The translations under genes were made by a program, and so were the position numbers. This document shows positions 1 to 12,688 of a stretch of 62,000 nt of DNA, one piece after another (within the stretch, counting starts at the first letter, position 1; each line of letters starts with the position of its first letter). The stretch comes from Lingula anatina (taxonomy: Eukaryota > Brachiopoda > Lingulata > Lingulida > Lingulidae), in contig NW_019775656.1 of the NCBI RefSeq assembly GCF_001039355.2, positions 55,836 to 117,835 on the forward strand, given 5' to 3'. The notes beneath the pieces were generated by a model. That model saw nothing but the letters and a program-made list of their open reading frames with translations. It had not been told where the DNA came from and did not search any database.

Positions 1-300
1 CCCCCCCCCCCCCCCCCAACACACACACTCCACTTTTCGATCAGGTTGCTTGTCGAGCAGCAATAAGCTTTGCTTTTTTAACGTATGGCCAAATATCATG
101 GTAAAAAATGCGGTATATATAATGAAGAGATTGCAATGCTGTAAACGAAAGGATATGAAATAGCTTCGTGGACTTCATGGTGGGCGTTTCAGTAATGTTT
201 TAAAATGACAATAACATTGAACAAACTAACGTTATGTTAAATGAGAAGATTGTGAAATTCGACCAACAGTCGCTTTAACTCTCTAAACAGTTTTAAGTCC

Positions 301-357
301 AACAAAATAAAGCATACTCAATAATATTTCCAAAGCTTCCTCTTCTGCTTCCGCCAT
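301..357 (-). CDS. possible first coding exon of a gene running off the left edge
   Basis: On the minus strand an ATG at 357-355 lies in a strong start context (ATGGCGG) and opens a short frame beginning MAEAEEEALEIL, an Ala/Glu-rich start typical of animal first exons. The frame ends at a stop after 24 codons, so it would need to splice; a weak donor (GTATGC) occurs about 40 bases into the frame. An E-box (CACGTG) lies just upstream at about 367-372. No continuation is visible because the window ends. I do not recognise the protein. It could be chance. Confidence 0.25.
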
Positions 358-1657
358 TGTGGTGTGCACGTGATGCCACGATATTTCCCGAGACTGATTA
401 CCTTATGGAGGAAGTCGCAAACTTTTAACCTGAAATAATTACCTGCACATGTATTATACGCAACAATTAAACATTTCATTGGTACAAACACTAAAATGTG
501 AACACTTGCTTATATTTATACCTCGCAATTGTTAAGTTTTTGAAAATAGGTTTTACCCATCTTGTCCCACATTTGCAGCGTACGGTTTTGAAAGGATATC
601 TTGGTGTCAATGACCGATGCAGTAACTGCACCAGTAAGACCGCAAATGCCGTGCGACAGAAACATGCGTACTTTGAGGTAAATGTAGATATTTGTTGTAT
701 GTTTAAACTCTAGAGCAAATTGTGGATGCTGTACTTACTCGGTGTCAAAGAGGTACGTAATTTGCGGCACGCCGATACTATGAAAAAACGATTTTTAGTA
801 GAGGCGACTAATTTACTAGTACTATATAGACTAGTCTTCTACTGTTGTGCAGTTGTATTAAACTGGAAGAGGTAGAGCTCGCCTAGGTATTCTGTCTGCC
901 CCTATGTAAGGATTTACTAATAACACCGGTAGAGAAATATCTGATACTGAGGCAAGTAGTCCAAATAATTGAAATATATATATATATATATAAGACTTGT
1001 TTTTATAAGGTATATTTTGCCTTTGTTGTTTGTTTTGCTACCATTAACCAAGGAGTTATAACTCCTTGCATTAACTTACTAGTAAGTTGAAACAGCTTAA
1101 TTACTTAAAAAGTATGGGGTTCAGGATTTTGATAAAATTTAAAGATCAGTTAGAAATGGGCCAACTTGAAATTATTTAGATTTTAGTTGTGTCCCATTAA
1201 TATTGATTAACAAATTAATTAATTAATTAGTAATGGGTGTTAAGTTGCTTTGATGAAAGTCTCTGCTCCCTGTGTGATTACCTAGTATCCATGTTTATTT
1301 TTTTATATTATATTAATTAATTCATTCCGTTTATTTATCTATTCCATATAACAGTTGTTAGATAAGATGTAGATGTTAGATAAGATGTCAGTTGGTTTTA
1401 CTGAACAAGGTAGCACAAAGTTTAATGAATTAACACTTCTGTTTACAGTTTGAGATATGTACAGAATACATGTACTGTTTGTGGCCATTAATGCATAAAA
1501 AATATAGGTGCCCATAACAGTAAAATGACTTTCAGCTCACACATCCATTGAAATACGGGGCCATTCAATCTTCTGCTTTTACCTTTACCCCCTAAAATCA
1601 CATAGCTGAAAAGTCAACCAGTTTTGTTGTTGACAGCCCCATGAATAGTCTTAGAGT

Positions 1658-2055
1658 GCATTCCCATAGATTTTAGATCGATCTATCCCTGTGGGGAGTC
1701 TCACTAGATTACTGTCAGATTATCCGGCTTAAATGTCCGTCCTGCCTACTACAAGCTGTAAGGGGGTAATTAACTTTCGTGCCCGCTCGGCTGACAGCTA
1801 TTTAGCATGAACCCCCAGGGAGTTAGGTCGATCTAGTTGGATCGATCTAATCTCTGGGAATGGGGTCTTAGATTCATCTGTTAGCTCTAGAGGCTTAAAT
1901 GTCTGTCATGCCTACTGAATCAGCTAGGGGATAAAGATAATTACCCCCTAGCAGCTTTACTAGGCGTGGCAGACATTTAAAATCTGGTTACGCTGATAGC
2001 AATTTAGTGAGACTCCCCAGGGAGATAGATCGATCCAAATATCTGTGGGAATGGT
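1658..2055. mobile_element. GATCGATC foldback element, copy and a half
   Basis: Two adjacent segments carry the family hallmarks: ends reading CATTCCCATAGATTTTAGAT followed by GATCGATCTA, an inner box CCCAGGGAGTTAGGTCGATC, and internal halves that are imperfect reverse complements of each other. Segment 1658-1866 looks like a complete unit. Segment 1866-2055 is a second, more diverged unit whose left end is missing. No open frame, so a non-autonomous foldback or MITE. Confidence 0.75.
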
Positions 2056-2683
2056 CTCCATGAATAAACAAACAAGACTTAGTAGGTACTTCCACACAGA
2101 CGGATTTATTCCTGGTTGAGAGCTGGGGCCTCCAGTAATACTGTATAGAAAACTATCTATTTTAAGGTGGAACACAACCTAACATGACAGTCCTGTACAT
2201 AAATAAAAAATAGAAAAGATACAAGGTTGACATTGCATGCTAACACCTGTCTGGCCATTACTCAGCTGTCTGCCCTGATACTGGCTTTAATTAAGGTGAA
2301 ACTGACTAAATAACTTTTCATAAAAATTAGATTGTTATACTGTCATAAAATCATATACCTGGAAAACAATTTTGTTTTTTAATAACTTGCATTATGTTAT
2401 GTACTAATACTTAACCAAGCCTTTTGATAAAGATGGCATTGGTGTTATCCTTAGAAAAATTGAATTTCCCTTGAAGGAAACTACATATACTAGCCATTGG
2501 CTGTGCAACTGTCTCACAGATCTGTTCCAAGCTATGTCGGCTTTGGTCCTCGGGTAAAATTGGAGAAATACAGGCTATGGGAATTTTCCATAAGTCATTT
2601 ATGTGAGAAAAATTAAGTCTTAGCTGGACTTCATGAGTTACTGCATGGTTACTGGTTATGAGTTACTGAGATACCAAACTTAA

Positions 2684-3020
2684 AGTGATAATAACTCTTC
2701 GTTTCGGCCAAAAAATGAATTTTCCTGGAGTAAACAACAATTTTCCCATACTTACCAATGGTTAATGAATCCATTTTTACATTCAAAGTTAGTCCCTGGT
2801 TTTTTTCTAAAAAGTTTGGTTTTTTGTTAAAATCTCTTAAGAGATTTTAGCAGAGTATAGCCATCAATGGAGGTCACGTGGTCTAAAGACAAGCTCAGAT
2901 ATCAGAATAATAGCTATAACTGCCGTTTTTGTGGTAAAACAGAATATATTATATTTCTATGAGTTATTCATAATGTTTTTATTGTGAAATATAGATCTCA
3001 TAAGAAGAGTTATTATCCCT
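2684..3020. mobile_element. 337-bp TTAA-flanked MITE, copy 1
   Basis: The element begins AGTGATAATAACTCTTCG and ends with a near reverse complement (GAAGAGTTATTATCCCT). TTAA flanks it at 2680-2683 and 3021-3024. It shares nearly its whole length with copies at 20666-21002 and 45109-45446. There is no coding capacity. TTAA target duplication is typical of piggyBac-type transposition, but no transposase is present in the window, so the family assignment is inference. Confidence 0.85.
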
Positions 3021-5572
3021 TTAAGTTTATTCTTTAAAGAGTAACAGGGAACATAAAATTTTCAATCATAAATGTTTGGAAGATACTTGAAAATATAGTT
3101 GAAGTTCTCAGTTCTTTTCCAAATACAGAGGCAGAGCTTAGAATGTAAAATGCCTTTAATAGTCATTCAAAGCTGGCAATGTTGAAAATAATAGAAGTCT
3201 CATTTGCAGTGCAAGGCTCTGTCTGTTCAATGCTTTGTCTAAATGGAATTAAGAAATGCAACTCTCTGTACTGTAAATCAATTTAAAGCCAAACGAGATA
3301 AGTTCCTCCTAAAGTATACCAGAACCATAAATACTGTCAATACTGGAATACAGTCAATACTGGGGGATATCATGTGACACCAAAAGGTAGCGAAAAGAAT
3401 GTAAATTTCTTTCTTGTCTCCAATTTAAATCCATAGACAGTATAAAAGATACATTTGAATATAGAATTTAAATTGGTTAGGATAATATTATGGTTACACA
3501 ATCAAATAGTACTGAAAACCACAATTTGAAATTAGGGTACTTCACTGCAATTATTTAATTTACAATTTAAAAAGCTATAGGAAACAAGAAGTGACAGTTT
3601 TAATCACTATATTGTTTTATATACTTTATCTTGCCACTGTTTAGGTCTGATTTATAACTTCAATAGTATGCGTGGATGAGCATAGTTTAATAATTAAATT
3701 ATTCTTATGTTTTTATTAGTTAGAGAGCCTGTAAATGTAAACCATTTCTTTGAGCTCAATAAATTATTATTATTATTATTTTGTAGCAGGTGCGCTTCTA
3801 TACGACGAAGGTTCAGTTTTTTTAAAGTGCACTATTCGAAAGGTTCACTACATGTATGATGCAGGTTCACTATTTTGAAGCTTGGCTATTCTGAAATAGG
3901 GCCGGCATATAGATAGAGAACAAACATGGAATAACTTTTAAGAAAATACACTTTATATAATGTAAAATAAAAATTGTTATAAAATTACATAATACAGGCT
4001 CAAAATTAGTGTTTCCTATAATACAACTCATTGCCTGGCACTTTGTTGCGCTGATGCACACCCAAGAAAATTTCACCATTTTCCATGACGCGAATGATGA
4101 GTAGTAAGCTTGATGAAACAGAAGTATAGTTTTAAGCACTGCGCATACGCTGAAAGCAGGGATGCTCTAAAGTTTATACGGGGCTGACTTTTGAATTACA
4201 AGGGTTGTCAATCATTCCATTTTTCCACCAAAGCATGTGGAGAATTGGGTACAAGCAACATCATGTCAAGGGTAAATTTGTTCATGTCGTGGGACCAAAT
4301 TTGGACAGCAAGGCATGTTGGGCACTTCGTACTGTATACATTTCCCAGATGAGATCAAGCGTACATTGCACGCAGGAACCTTTTTCTGTCACAAGAGCAC
4401 AGTTTAAAACTTCATACATGGATAGTTGTGTAAATGAAAATTGAGAGGCATGAAAATTGCGTAGTGACATTCTCATCCGAAAGAGCTAGCTCAGATAGAA
4501 ATCCAGTTTTCGGGTCAAATATCCCTAACTTGAAGCCAGGTTGCTTCTGACTATGCCATGTTTGATTATCATTTGATGAGATCAAGCATACACAAATTTG
4601 CTGAGTTGCTTTGTTTGATAAAAAAGCATTTTCCTTTTGAAAATCATTATGATGAGATCATTTTTGAAAAAGTAAAGCTGAAGAAATGTTTATGGAATGT
4701 GTCTCTTTATGTTAAAATGGAGTAGTTGTCTATTGTGTGCCTTAAATGTCTATTGGCCAGGTTTGCTGTCTTGTCATATAAGTGTGATTGTATGTTGCAT
4801 GTGAGTTAGTCAGGTTAACACTTTCACGTTAGTTATAAAAGTAATAAAAAGATTTGTTTGAAATTATTCATAAAATATACTCTTGTCCCTAAATATGGTG
4901 GTCATATCAGTGGAATAAAAATAAAAGACACCTGTTGTTCTCTACGTGTTTGAATACAAGCACTGGAAATTTCAAGATGGCATCTCAAGTGGTTAAAAAA
5001 AATTAATTTATGGCTGATCCCTTCCCAATTTCCAAAAGGGAGAAGTTGCCCATTAAAGTTTTGGTAAGAAACCTGTGTAATATTGTCAACTTAGCTTCTG
5101 TATAGGTTACATAATTTTATTTATATGCTACCTGTTACTTCTAAATGAAATAAATGTCTTTCATACCAGGTGTAAATACAATCTTCCTCTGTGATAGTTC
5201 ATGTAAATTATTTGCAGCAGAATTGATACTGCATAGTATCACTGATTTATTAATTTGATAAGAAAAATTCTAGCCCATTTTCATATTAAAGGCAAAAAAA
5301 TAGGGATTAGACATTTATATGGCAAAAAAAAAAATAAAAATAAATAAAAAAAAATAATAATTATTATTAACTTGGAAACTTCATTAATTTTCACATATTG
5401 GCCAAGATATACCCTTACAAAAATTGTTGAGAAAAATCTTATGCAACACAAATATGATTATTATTTTGCTTCAAACTATTATATATATATATAGACTGGA
5501 ATTTAATTCCCCTGTTTGGTGAAAACAAAAACAACCTTCATTCAGCAAGTATTGTGAAGTGGAGCTTTTTTA

Positions 5573-5875
5573 TGTACAGACACAGATGTGTCTGTACATA
5601 TTGCCATCACCTGCGTCTGTCGTCGCCGTCGCCGATGGCGATGGCGATGCCGATGGCGATGGCGATGCCGGCGCCGTGCACTTTCCTTGTAAACACGATA
5701 AGTGGAGGGCAGTTTTACTTTTTGGCTTTATATTTACAGAGCTGATGAATATTCATAAAACGCAGGTCAAGTTCGAAAATCAGCATGATCGGGCCATTAT
5801 TGTAGAAGTTATGCTGTTTTTTCACTTTTCAGCATATTTTTCACATTTCCTCAGATTCAATTCTTAGGCATGTTA
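5573..5875. mobile_element. dispersed element with 26-bp terminal hairpin, copy 1
   Basis: The element opens with a near-perfect palindrome at 5573-5598 (12-base arms starting TGTACAGACACA) and continues with a GC-rich GATGGC/CGTCGC microsatellite stretch. The following segment, from the GTGCAC box to about 5870, is also found at 25690-25870. It ends some 25 bases before the N at 5902. The two overlapping open frames here are microsatellite-driven and unlikely to be real protein. Confidence 0.65.
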
Positions 5876-6499
5876 ACAGTCTCATTATTAAACTAATAAG
5901 ANTTTAACATAATGTACTTTTGCATCAGAATTGACAGTAGCCTATTTTGTGCATAGTTATTTCCTGCTTTTTGTCTGTACATTTGACAGCTTTGCTGCCT
6001 TGTTTTCTAAAGACCTTGCATTGAACAGAAATCTAAAATGGGTTTAGGATAGATCATGTGAATCATTGAATGGGAGGCATACTCTTCTCCAAAGAGAAAA
6101 AAAAAAAACATTTTGGATTTGGGATAAAATTTTTAATGGGTTTTTTTACCGTAGAATTTAATACCATGAGCATTTGTAGGAAGCTTTAGTTGTAATTGAA
6201 TATGTGATTGTATTTCTATGTAGAAATTCAACCCCTGGTAATGGTCTTGCCAGATTAAGAAAGCCAAAGGTGCTTTCAAATGCCACACTGTGACCAGTTT
6301 CAAACTTGAGGAATGCACTGGATGTCTTTGTGACTGTATGTAAAAAACTAAAATTTCCCTCTTTCCTACTACTAGTAGATAGGACCAATTTTAGGGACCT
6401 TCCTTTCCACAGCAATATATGGTCCTCAAAAGCAGTTCTTACTTTAAGTCTGTGTAACAGGTTGGTTCACTCGTCTTGATCTTGTGTCCATGTTTAACA

Positions 6500-6732
6500 C
6501 CCCATTTCCATAGATTTTTAGATCGATCTATCCCTGTGGGGAGTCTCACTAGATTACTGTCAGCTTGGCCGGCTTAAGCGTCTGTCCCGCCTACTAAAAG
6601 CTGTAAGGGGGTAATTAACTATGGTGCCAGCTCGGCTGACTGCAATTTAGCGTGAACCCCCAGGGAGTTAGGTCGATCTAAAACTTAATCTTTAGATCGA
6701 TCTAAATCTCTGGGAAAGCACCCTAAGATGCT
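6500..6732. mobile_element. GATCGATC foldback element
   Basis: A unit of about 230 bp bounded by CACCCCATTTCCATAGAT and GGGAAAGCACCC. It carries GATCGATCTA near both ends and CCCAGGGAGTTAGGTCGATC internally. The two halves are imperfect reverse complements (left GTCTCACTAGATTACTGTCA; the right half reads the same sense when complemented), so single strands can fold into a long hairpin. No coding frame. Confidence 0.8.
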
Positions 6733-7810
6733 GACTCTCCTCTTCCAGTGGTGTCAGTTTTTTCATTGGAAATGAGATATGGGTGGTTGTTAAAAGGCGT
6801 TCATTATAAAACTGTGGGTGCTCTGTTTGAGCCCCTATGTATGCTGTTGTCTTCAAGTATAACCTGCATCAAAAAAAAGAAAGGGAAGTAAAAACTTGAT
6901 GCCTAATCCTGTCTTAATAATGCCAGAGATCTATACATCTGCTTCAGGCCCACTTGAACTGCCTGATATTTGAGCTCCTTATGGATAGGTGGCTATAGTT
7001 TAACATGCTCTTTGTTAATTCTCAATGATCTACCTGGGTGAAGAGGCGTGGGGAATGAAATGTCTGACTGACGTATGTTTGAAACATATTAACACTTTCT
7101 GTGTATTGCAGGACTATCATCTTACCTTTGGTTGTGGTCACAGAGAGACATTTGTGTATTCTGATTATTTGTGTCCATCTATGCTGTTGCTGATGCATTT
7201 GGCACCTGACACATTCGTTCCCCTATAACTGTAAAGTAAAGGACGTTTTGTTTTACTTGAAATTTACTAGATGGGTTTGTTTGTTAAAAAATAAAGTGGA
7301 GTTCAAATGCCCCCTTTCTCTTTAACCCCTGATATGACCAAAATGTGCCTAAAATGATGGAGGAATTGTCATTTACAAGTATTTATTTTTAGGCCCCAGT
7401 TACTGTAAGTATAATCAAGTTGGGTATAGACATGTCAATTCTGAGTGATTGGTTCAGGGTGAAATACAAGCGTAGTGTGAGTATTAAAGACTAGTATTAA
7501 AAGCCCCAAAAGTGCTGGATTTTTACATATATTATGATTACTCTAGAGATATATCCTTGCAAAGGCTCTATCCATTTTGTATGATACAGTAAGAAATCAA
7601 AATTTTGTACCATTTTCTCACAATTGTAATTGTTATTGAGCAGAAGACATCAGTGTTAGATTCTGTGTACATATATAGCTCTCAGTATATCATTTAGTAT
7701 ATGAAATTTTGTCATTGTAGGTATACATTTATGTCATTCTAGGTATACATTTGTCTTATTTAGTAAACTACATGTATGACAGAGTTCAAGGGTGCTTTCC
7801 CAGAGATTTA

Positions 7811-8246
7811 CACCCCATTTCCATAGATTTTTAGATCGATCTATCCCTGTGGGGAGTCTCACTAGATTACTGTCAGCTTGGCCGGCTTAAGTGTCTGTCC
7901 CGCCTACTAAAAGCTGTAAGCAGATAATTAACTATGGTGCCCGCTCGGCTGACTACAATTTAGCGTGAACCCCCAGGGAGTTAGGTCAATCTAAATCTTA
8001 ATACTTAGATCGATCTAAATCTTTGGGAAAGCACCCTTAGATCGATCTAAAGATTAAGATTTAGATCGACCTAACTCCCTGGGGGGTTCACGCTAAATTG
8101 CAATCAGCCGAGCGGGTACCATAGTTAATTACCTGCTTACAGCTTTTAGTAGGCGGGACAGACACTTAAGCCGGCCAAGCTGACAGTAATCTAGTGAGAC
8201 TCCCCACAGGGATAGATCGATCTAAAAATCTATGGAAATGGGGTGC
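7811..8246. mobile_element. two head-to-head GATCGATC foldback elements forming a 436-bp palindrome
   Basis: A full unit at about 7811-8030 is followed directly by another full unit in reverse orientation to about 8246. The outer ends are CACCCCATTTCCATAGAT and its exact complement. The arms match over roughly 185 bp with few differences, so the whole is a near-palindrome made of elements that are themselves foldbacks. Confidence 0.8.
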
Positions 8247-9212
8247 AAGTCACCATGTGCTGGTTAGGACCAAGTATTCAGTCCTACAAAGGGCAAAATA
8301 AAAATTAAGCTTTTTTAAGTCATTATTCACATTCAGTTAGAAATATCATAGTTCAGTTTTACAGCTTGTGATTGTTCCATAACATGGCTTTCTTAATTCA
8401 GAGACAGAAATCCTTCAGCGTTTCATTATGGAGAGGATATTTTGGTTCATGACCAGGATTCTCTAAGTTACATATAGACAATGTGAAAATGGCAAAAGTA
8501 GAAGTAAAAAGCAATAATATTTTAGATTATTCAAACGCCAGGCCCAGATAAACATGGCACCAGGTGTAGAACTGCAAAACTAACAGTAAATTGTTTGAAT
8601 AATTCCCTGAAATGCTTTGTATGAATTTTTTGTCCTAAATAATGGGATGTCTACCGTGTATATCAAAAAACAGAACTCTCTGACTTGCCATGTCTTTATA
8701 TGAGATCAGAGCAGCCTATTATTATCCAGTTTTGATACCTACCAGCAAACAAAGTCTGACACGTTTTATGTACTAAGGCCACACTGATTTAATTTTATGG
8801 AAGACCTCCTCTGGAGACTCCGAAACTAATGCAAGAGGGGAAAAAAAAAAAAAAAAAAAAAAAGCTAAAGTAAAGGAATATTCAGATGGAAACAAACAGA
8901 ACACAGTGTATCAAACAAACATCTTTATTCGTGCTGAGAAGACTACAGAGTCAACAGCCATCTGCTTTATCTCAGTGAATCAAACAAGAAAATATTAAAG
9001 AATCAGCTCTCATCTGCTTCATTTCTGTATTATTTAAACAAATGAGAATGCTGTAGATCCACTTTAATTAAGGTAACCACATACATCTCTTCCCCCCCCC
9101 CTGTATACCCCCCTCTCTCTCTCTCCATTTTGCAGCAATACACATGTGCAAAAGGTTTCTTTTATGACAAAATCAGCAGGTTTTGTGGAAGATAAACGAG
9201 ATTTAGGAAAAC

Positions 9213-9366
9213 CCAGGGCTCCGTATCTCGAAAGGTTCGCTATGTTGCGCACGTGTGCAAGCATCTCGATTCCATGGCCCCGTATATCAAAATAGAATCG
9301 GTTATGGAATCGAGACACTTGTGCACGTGCGCAACATAGCGAACCTTTCGAGATACGGAGCCCTGG
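9213..9366. repeat. 63-bp inverted repeat with 28-bp loop
   Basis: Arms 9213-9275 and 9304-9366 are reverse complements with only a few mismatches; each outer end reads CCAGGGCTCCGTATCTCGAA on its own strand. The arms contain GCGCACGTG and are much richer in CpG than the surroundings. No similarity to the other foldback families in the window is visible. A minus-strand open frame across it (9064-9459) is probably a by-product of the palindrome. Confidence 0.85.
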
Positions 9367-11658
9367 CTTATGCAGTATTTTGAGTGGGTATAGGCTGGGA
9401 CAGCAGTCAGTTCCAGAGTTACAAGGAGGGAAAGAACACTTGAAAATAAATACCCGCATGGATGCCTTCCATAAAATTAAATCAGATTGGCCTAAAAGAT
9501 TTATTATGTAATTTATATAGTCTGGTGAACCAGATATTTACAGGGCAATGACTGCTGAATACACACTCCTTTAAATTGACTGAATATAAAAAGCAGTAGA
9601 GTTCTTTAACCTTGAAGAAAATATCAGCTTAGTAACAGGATCCACCCCCTCTTTATAGAGATTGTGTCTGATGTCAGGCTTGTATACAGAATGCCCCAGA
9701 CAGTGAGTAGTATAAATGGCCTGTCATAATGGCAGGTTTTCTTCTGTACAGTGATAGATTTAATGCCCATAAGACATATTTGTTATACAGCAGACATCCT
9801 GTTTGTTTTAAAGCACAGATCCAACCTGAGCTTGAGATAAAAATATGTTTGCAAGAATATGGCTACTGTATGTGAAAGTTGTAGTGTTACATTATAATAT
9901 ATAGTAGCACTCCTGTATGCGTTCTTGTCTGTAAGTTATCACTATAGTATAGGGATTGGTGAAGCCTAGAGGGTTGAGGGGTGGGGTGGGGGGGTTGAAA
10001 TTGCCGAAATCTTGCAGGATTACTAAAATTCTTGTTTTTCAAAGTAATACTTATATTGCAATCAGTGCACCTCTGATTCCTAAATGACCTGTTCATGCAA
10101 AGAGACTGATTCTTGCTTCGTGAAAAAAGATCATTTACATGTATACAATTCATAACCACTGGGGAAAATATAACCAGATAAGAGATGTGATATTGAAGGA
10201 CTTAAATGTCAAAACGTGCATGAAGGACGTTTGCCTGGGAAAATGGCTGGTCGTTGAACTCTGTGGTCAATAACCAGAGTTATTATGCGTAATTTATAGT
10301 GTGGTAGTTGTAGGTCATGGTCTAGAATTTGGTTAGCTTTCACCTGCATGAGTCTCTCGCTGTTTACATACAGGTTCTTTTTTAAGCCACATATTAATAT
10401 AGTAATAAAGCAATTGAGCTCAGATAAAAAGTGCTGAATGGGAAGATGAGAGAAATCGGAGTCGATAGCTTATAATCTGATGTTAAAAGCAAGTATTTGC
10501 ATAATCTGATCATGAAATTGCATTTATAATGGAGGTTGACATTAGCAGTGCTGGCTAGCCTGGTGCTAACCTCTCCTAACCCCTCCTTAGAAAATCAAAT
10601 AAAAAAGTATTTGGTGCCCTAAACTTAAAAAAATAATAAACTTTGTTTGAAATGTTATATTTAAATGTGGCAATTAAATTTTTGTACCCCCCCCCCTAAA
10701 AAAACCTCATTATTTAAATTATTCGTTTACAGTATAGCTCCCCCCCCCCTCCCCCAGATGTGGGACAAGTAGATTTTGACACAGGTGGGCAAGTGCCTGA
10801 AAAAAACTCATCAAATGCTGTTATGAAAATGCAAAAAAAAAAAAAAAAAAATTATTAAATGATCTAAACTCCCAATCTGGGCTACCACACCTTGGCAGTT
10901 AGGGGCTACCAGGTGCCGAAAGCTAACACTGGACCATGTCAAGTTTGTCACAATGACAAATCTGTACCTCCAAGTCACAGACAGCAGACATGCTGAAACT
11001 GTCAGTCCGATCAGTTATGACCGGGAAAATTTGTCTGGACCGGTAAAAAATTGAGACTCGGTCAGTCCAAAGGACTGACAAAAGTTTCAAAAACGCAATT
11101 TTGAATTTACAGTCATCATTCGACATACTTCACTAATAAAATTATATAAAACCAAAGGGTTTTTTCCCTTCCATTTCAAACCTATCACATTCACAAACAA
11201 AGTAAGCCACCTAATCGCACTGGTAGTATCCGTCTCAAATGAATAGGGTTATTTTCAGTCCGACAAAAATCCATTCGGTCCGGCAAATTTTTCATTACTG
11301 CCGGTCCAAATGTCCGACCATTCTGAAAAGTTTTCAGCATGTCTGAGACAGTGCTTTCATTTTAAAGATCTGTGTTAGTCATGTCCATGAATGGTGACTG
11401 GGAGGGTGGATATATAGAAGAAAGAACTTTCCTTTCCAAAAACAACTTGGGACTGCAGTTAAGTCTCTGCTAAGAGTTTTAATGATCGGTGGAAGCTAGC
11501 AAATACACATTTACAGAACAAAAAAGAAGAAAAAAAAAGAAAGAAAAATGATGATGATTAAGCAACTTAAGTCTCACCCACTTGGGAAAATACATCCAGA
11601 TCAACATGCCGTAAATCACAAAACTATATCGATGGCCATAGTCAGAAAGTGCTATAAT

Positions 11659-12300
11659 GCTATTTGCCTGGGAAAATGTCAGGTCATTGAACTCTGTGGT
11701 CTATAGCAAATGACATCACATGTGTATAAGCTGCACAAAGAAAGGTCATGGAATTCAAGGGGTCCAGACTGGAGCCAGGAAGGATCACGTATTATTAAGT
11801 AGAAGGAGCATATATAGTAGATGATGAAGAATGTTTGCCTGGGAAAAAGGAAGGTCATTGAACTCTGTGGTCTATAGCAAATGACATCACATGTATTAGC
11901 TGCACAAAGAAAGGTCGAGGAATTCAAGGGGTCCAGACTGAAGGGATCACATATTATTAAGTAAAAGATGCATATTTAGTAGATCTGATGAAGGATTGTT
12001 TGCCTAGGAAAAGGGAAGGTCATTGAACTCTGTGGTCTATAGCAAATGACATCACATGTAAACTGTACAAAGAAAGGTCATGGAATCCAAGGTGTCCAGG
12101 CTGAAGGGATCACATATTATTAAGTAGAAGATGCATATTTAGTAGATCTGATGAATGTTGTTTGCCTGGGAAAAAGGAAGGTCATTGAACTCTGTGGTCT
12201 ATAGCAAATGACATCACATGTAAGCTGTACAAAGCAAGGTCATAGAATCCAAGGTGTCCAGATTCAATTGATCACCTATTATTAAGTGAAGGGGGAACTT
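11659..12300. repeat. tandem array, about 165-bp unit, four copies
   Basis: The phrase TTTGCCTGGGAAAA followed by GTCATTGAACTCTGTGGTCT recurs at about 11662, 11832, 11998 and 12160. Each copy continues with CAAATGACATCACATG and a box ending CACATATTATTAAGT. Spacing is 160-170 bp. A single diverged copy of the first box lies at about 10228. The repeats contain the CRE-like core TGACATCA. Minisatellite or remnant of an element array; no coding evidence. Confidence 0.8.
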
Positions 12301-12642
12301 CAGTAGATGGTGAGGGCTGATCATTGAGATAAGGCATGTCCTCAAATGGTAAGGAGGGATGATTATAGGAGGATATTTTCCTATTCAAAGCAAAGCTGTC
12401 GCTTAAGTGTGCATTTTCAGCAGATACTTAGCTTCATGTGGTACTGCCAAGGTTCATGATAGAAGCCAGCATATTCACAATTTACAAAAAAAAAACTTAT
12501 TGATGCAGAGTTAAAAGCCTGGCGGAGTTAAAAGTCTTACCATCTAGGTTAATTTTCCTCAGGCTTACCAATGTTTTATCCTCCTGGTCCATTCCTGACT
12601 ATTCCTGACCTATTCTTAAAATTTCATCAAATTCCTTAATCA

Positions 12643-12688
12643 GACAGACAGACAGACGGACGAACAGACAGACAGACAGACAGACAGA
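12643..12688. repeat. ACAG microsatellite
   Basis: Tandem ACAG/ACGG tetranucleotide units. A similar AGAC run occurs in an intron at about 17557-17580. Confidence 0.8.

Noticed and set aside
5554-5867. Overlapping plus-strand open frames with Met-Ala-Met-Pro and Asp-Gly repeats
   Set aside because: They translate a GATGGC microsatellite inside a dispersed element, with no splice support.
9064-9459. 131-codon minus-strand open frame
   Set aside because: It spans the inverted repeat at 9213-9366; openness is explained by the palindrome and no domain is recognisable.
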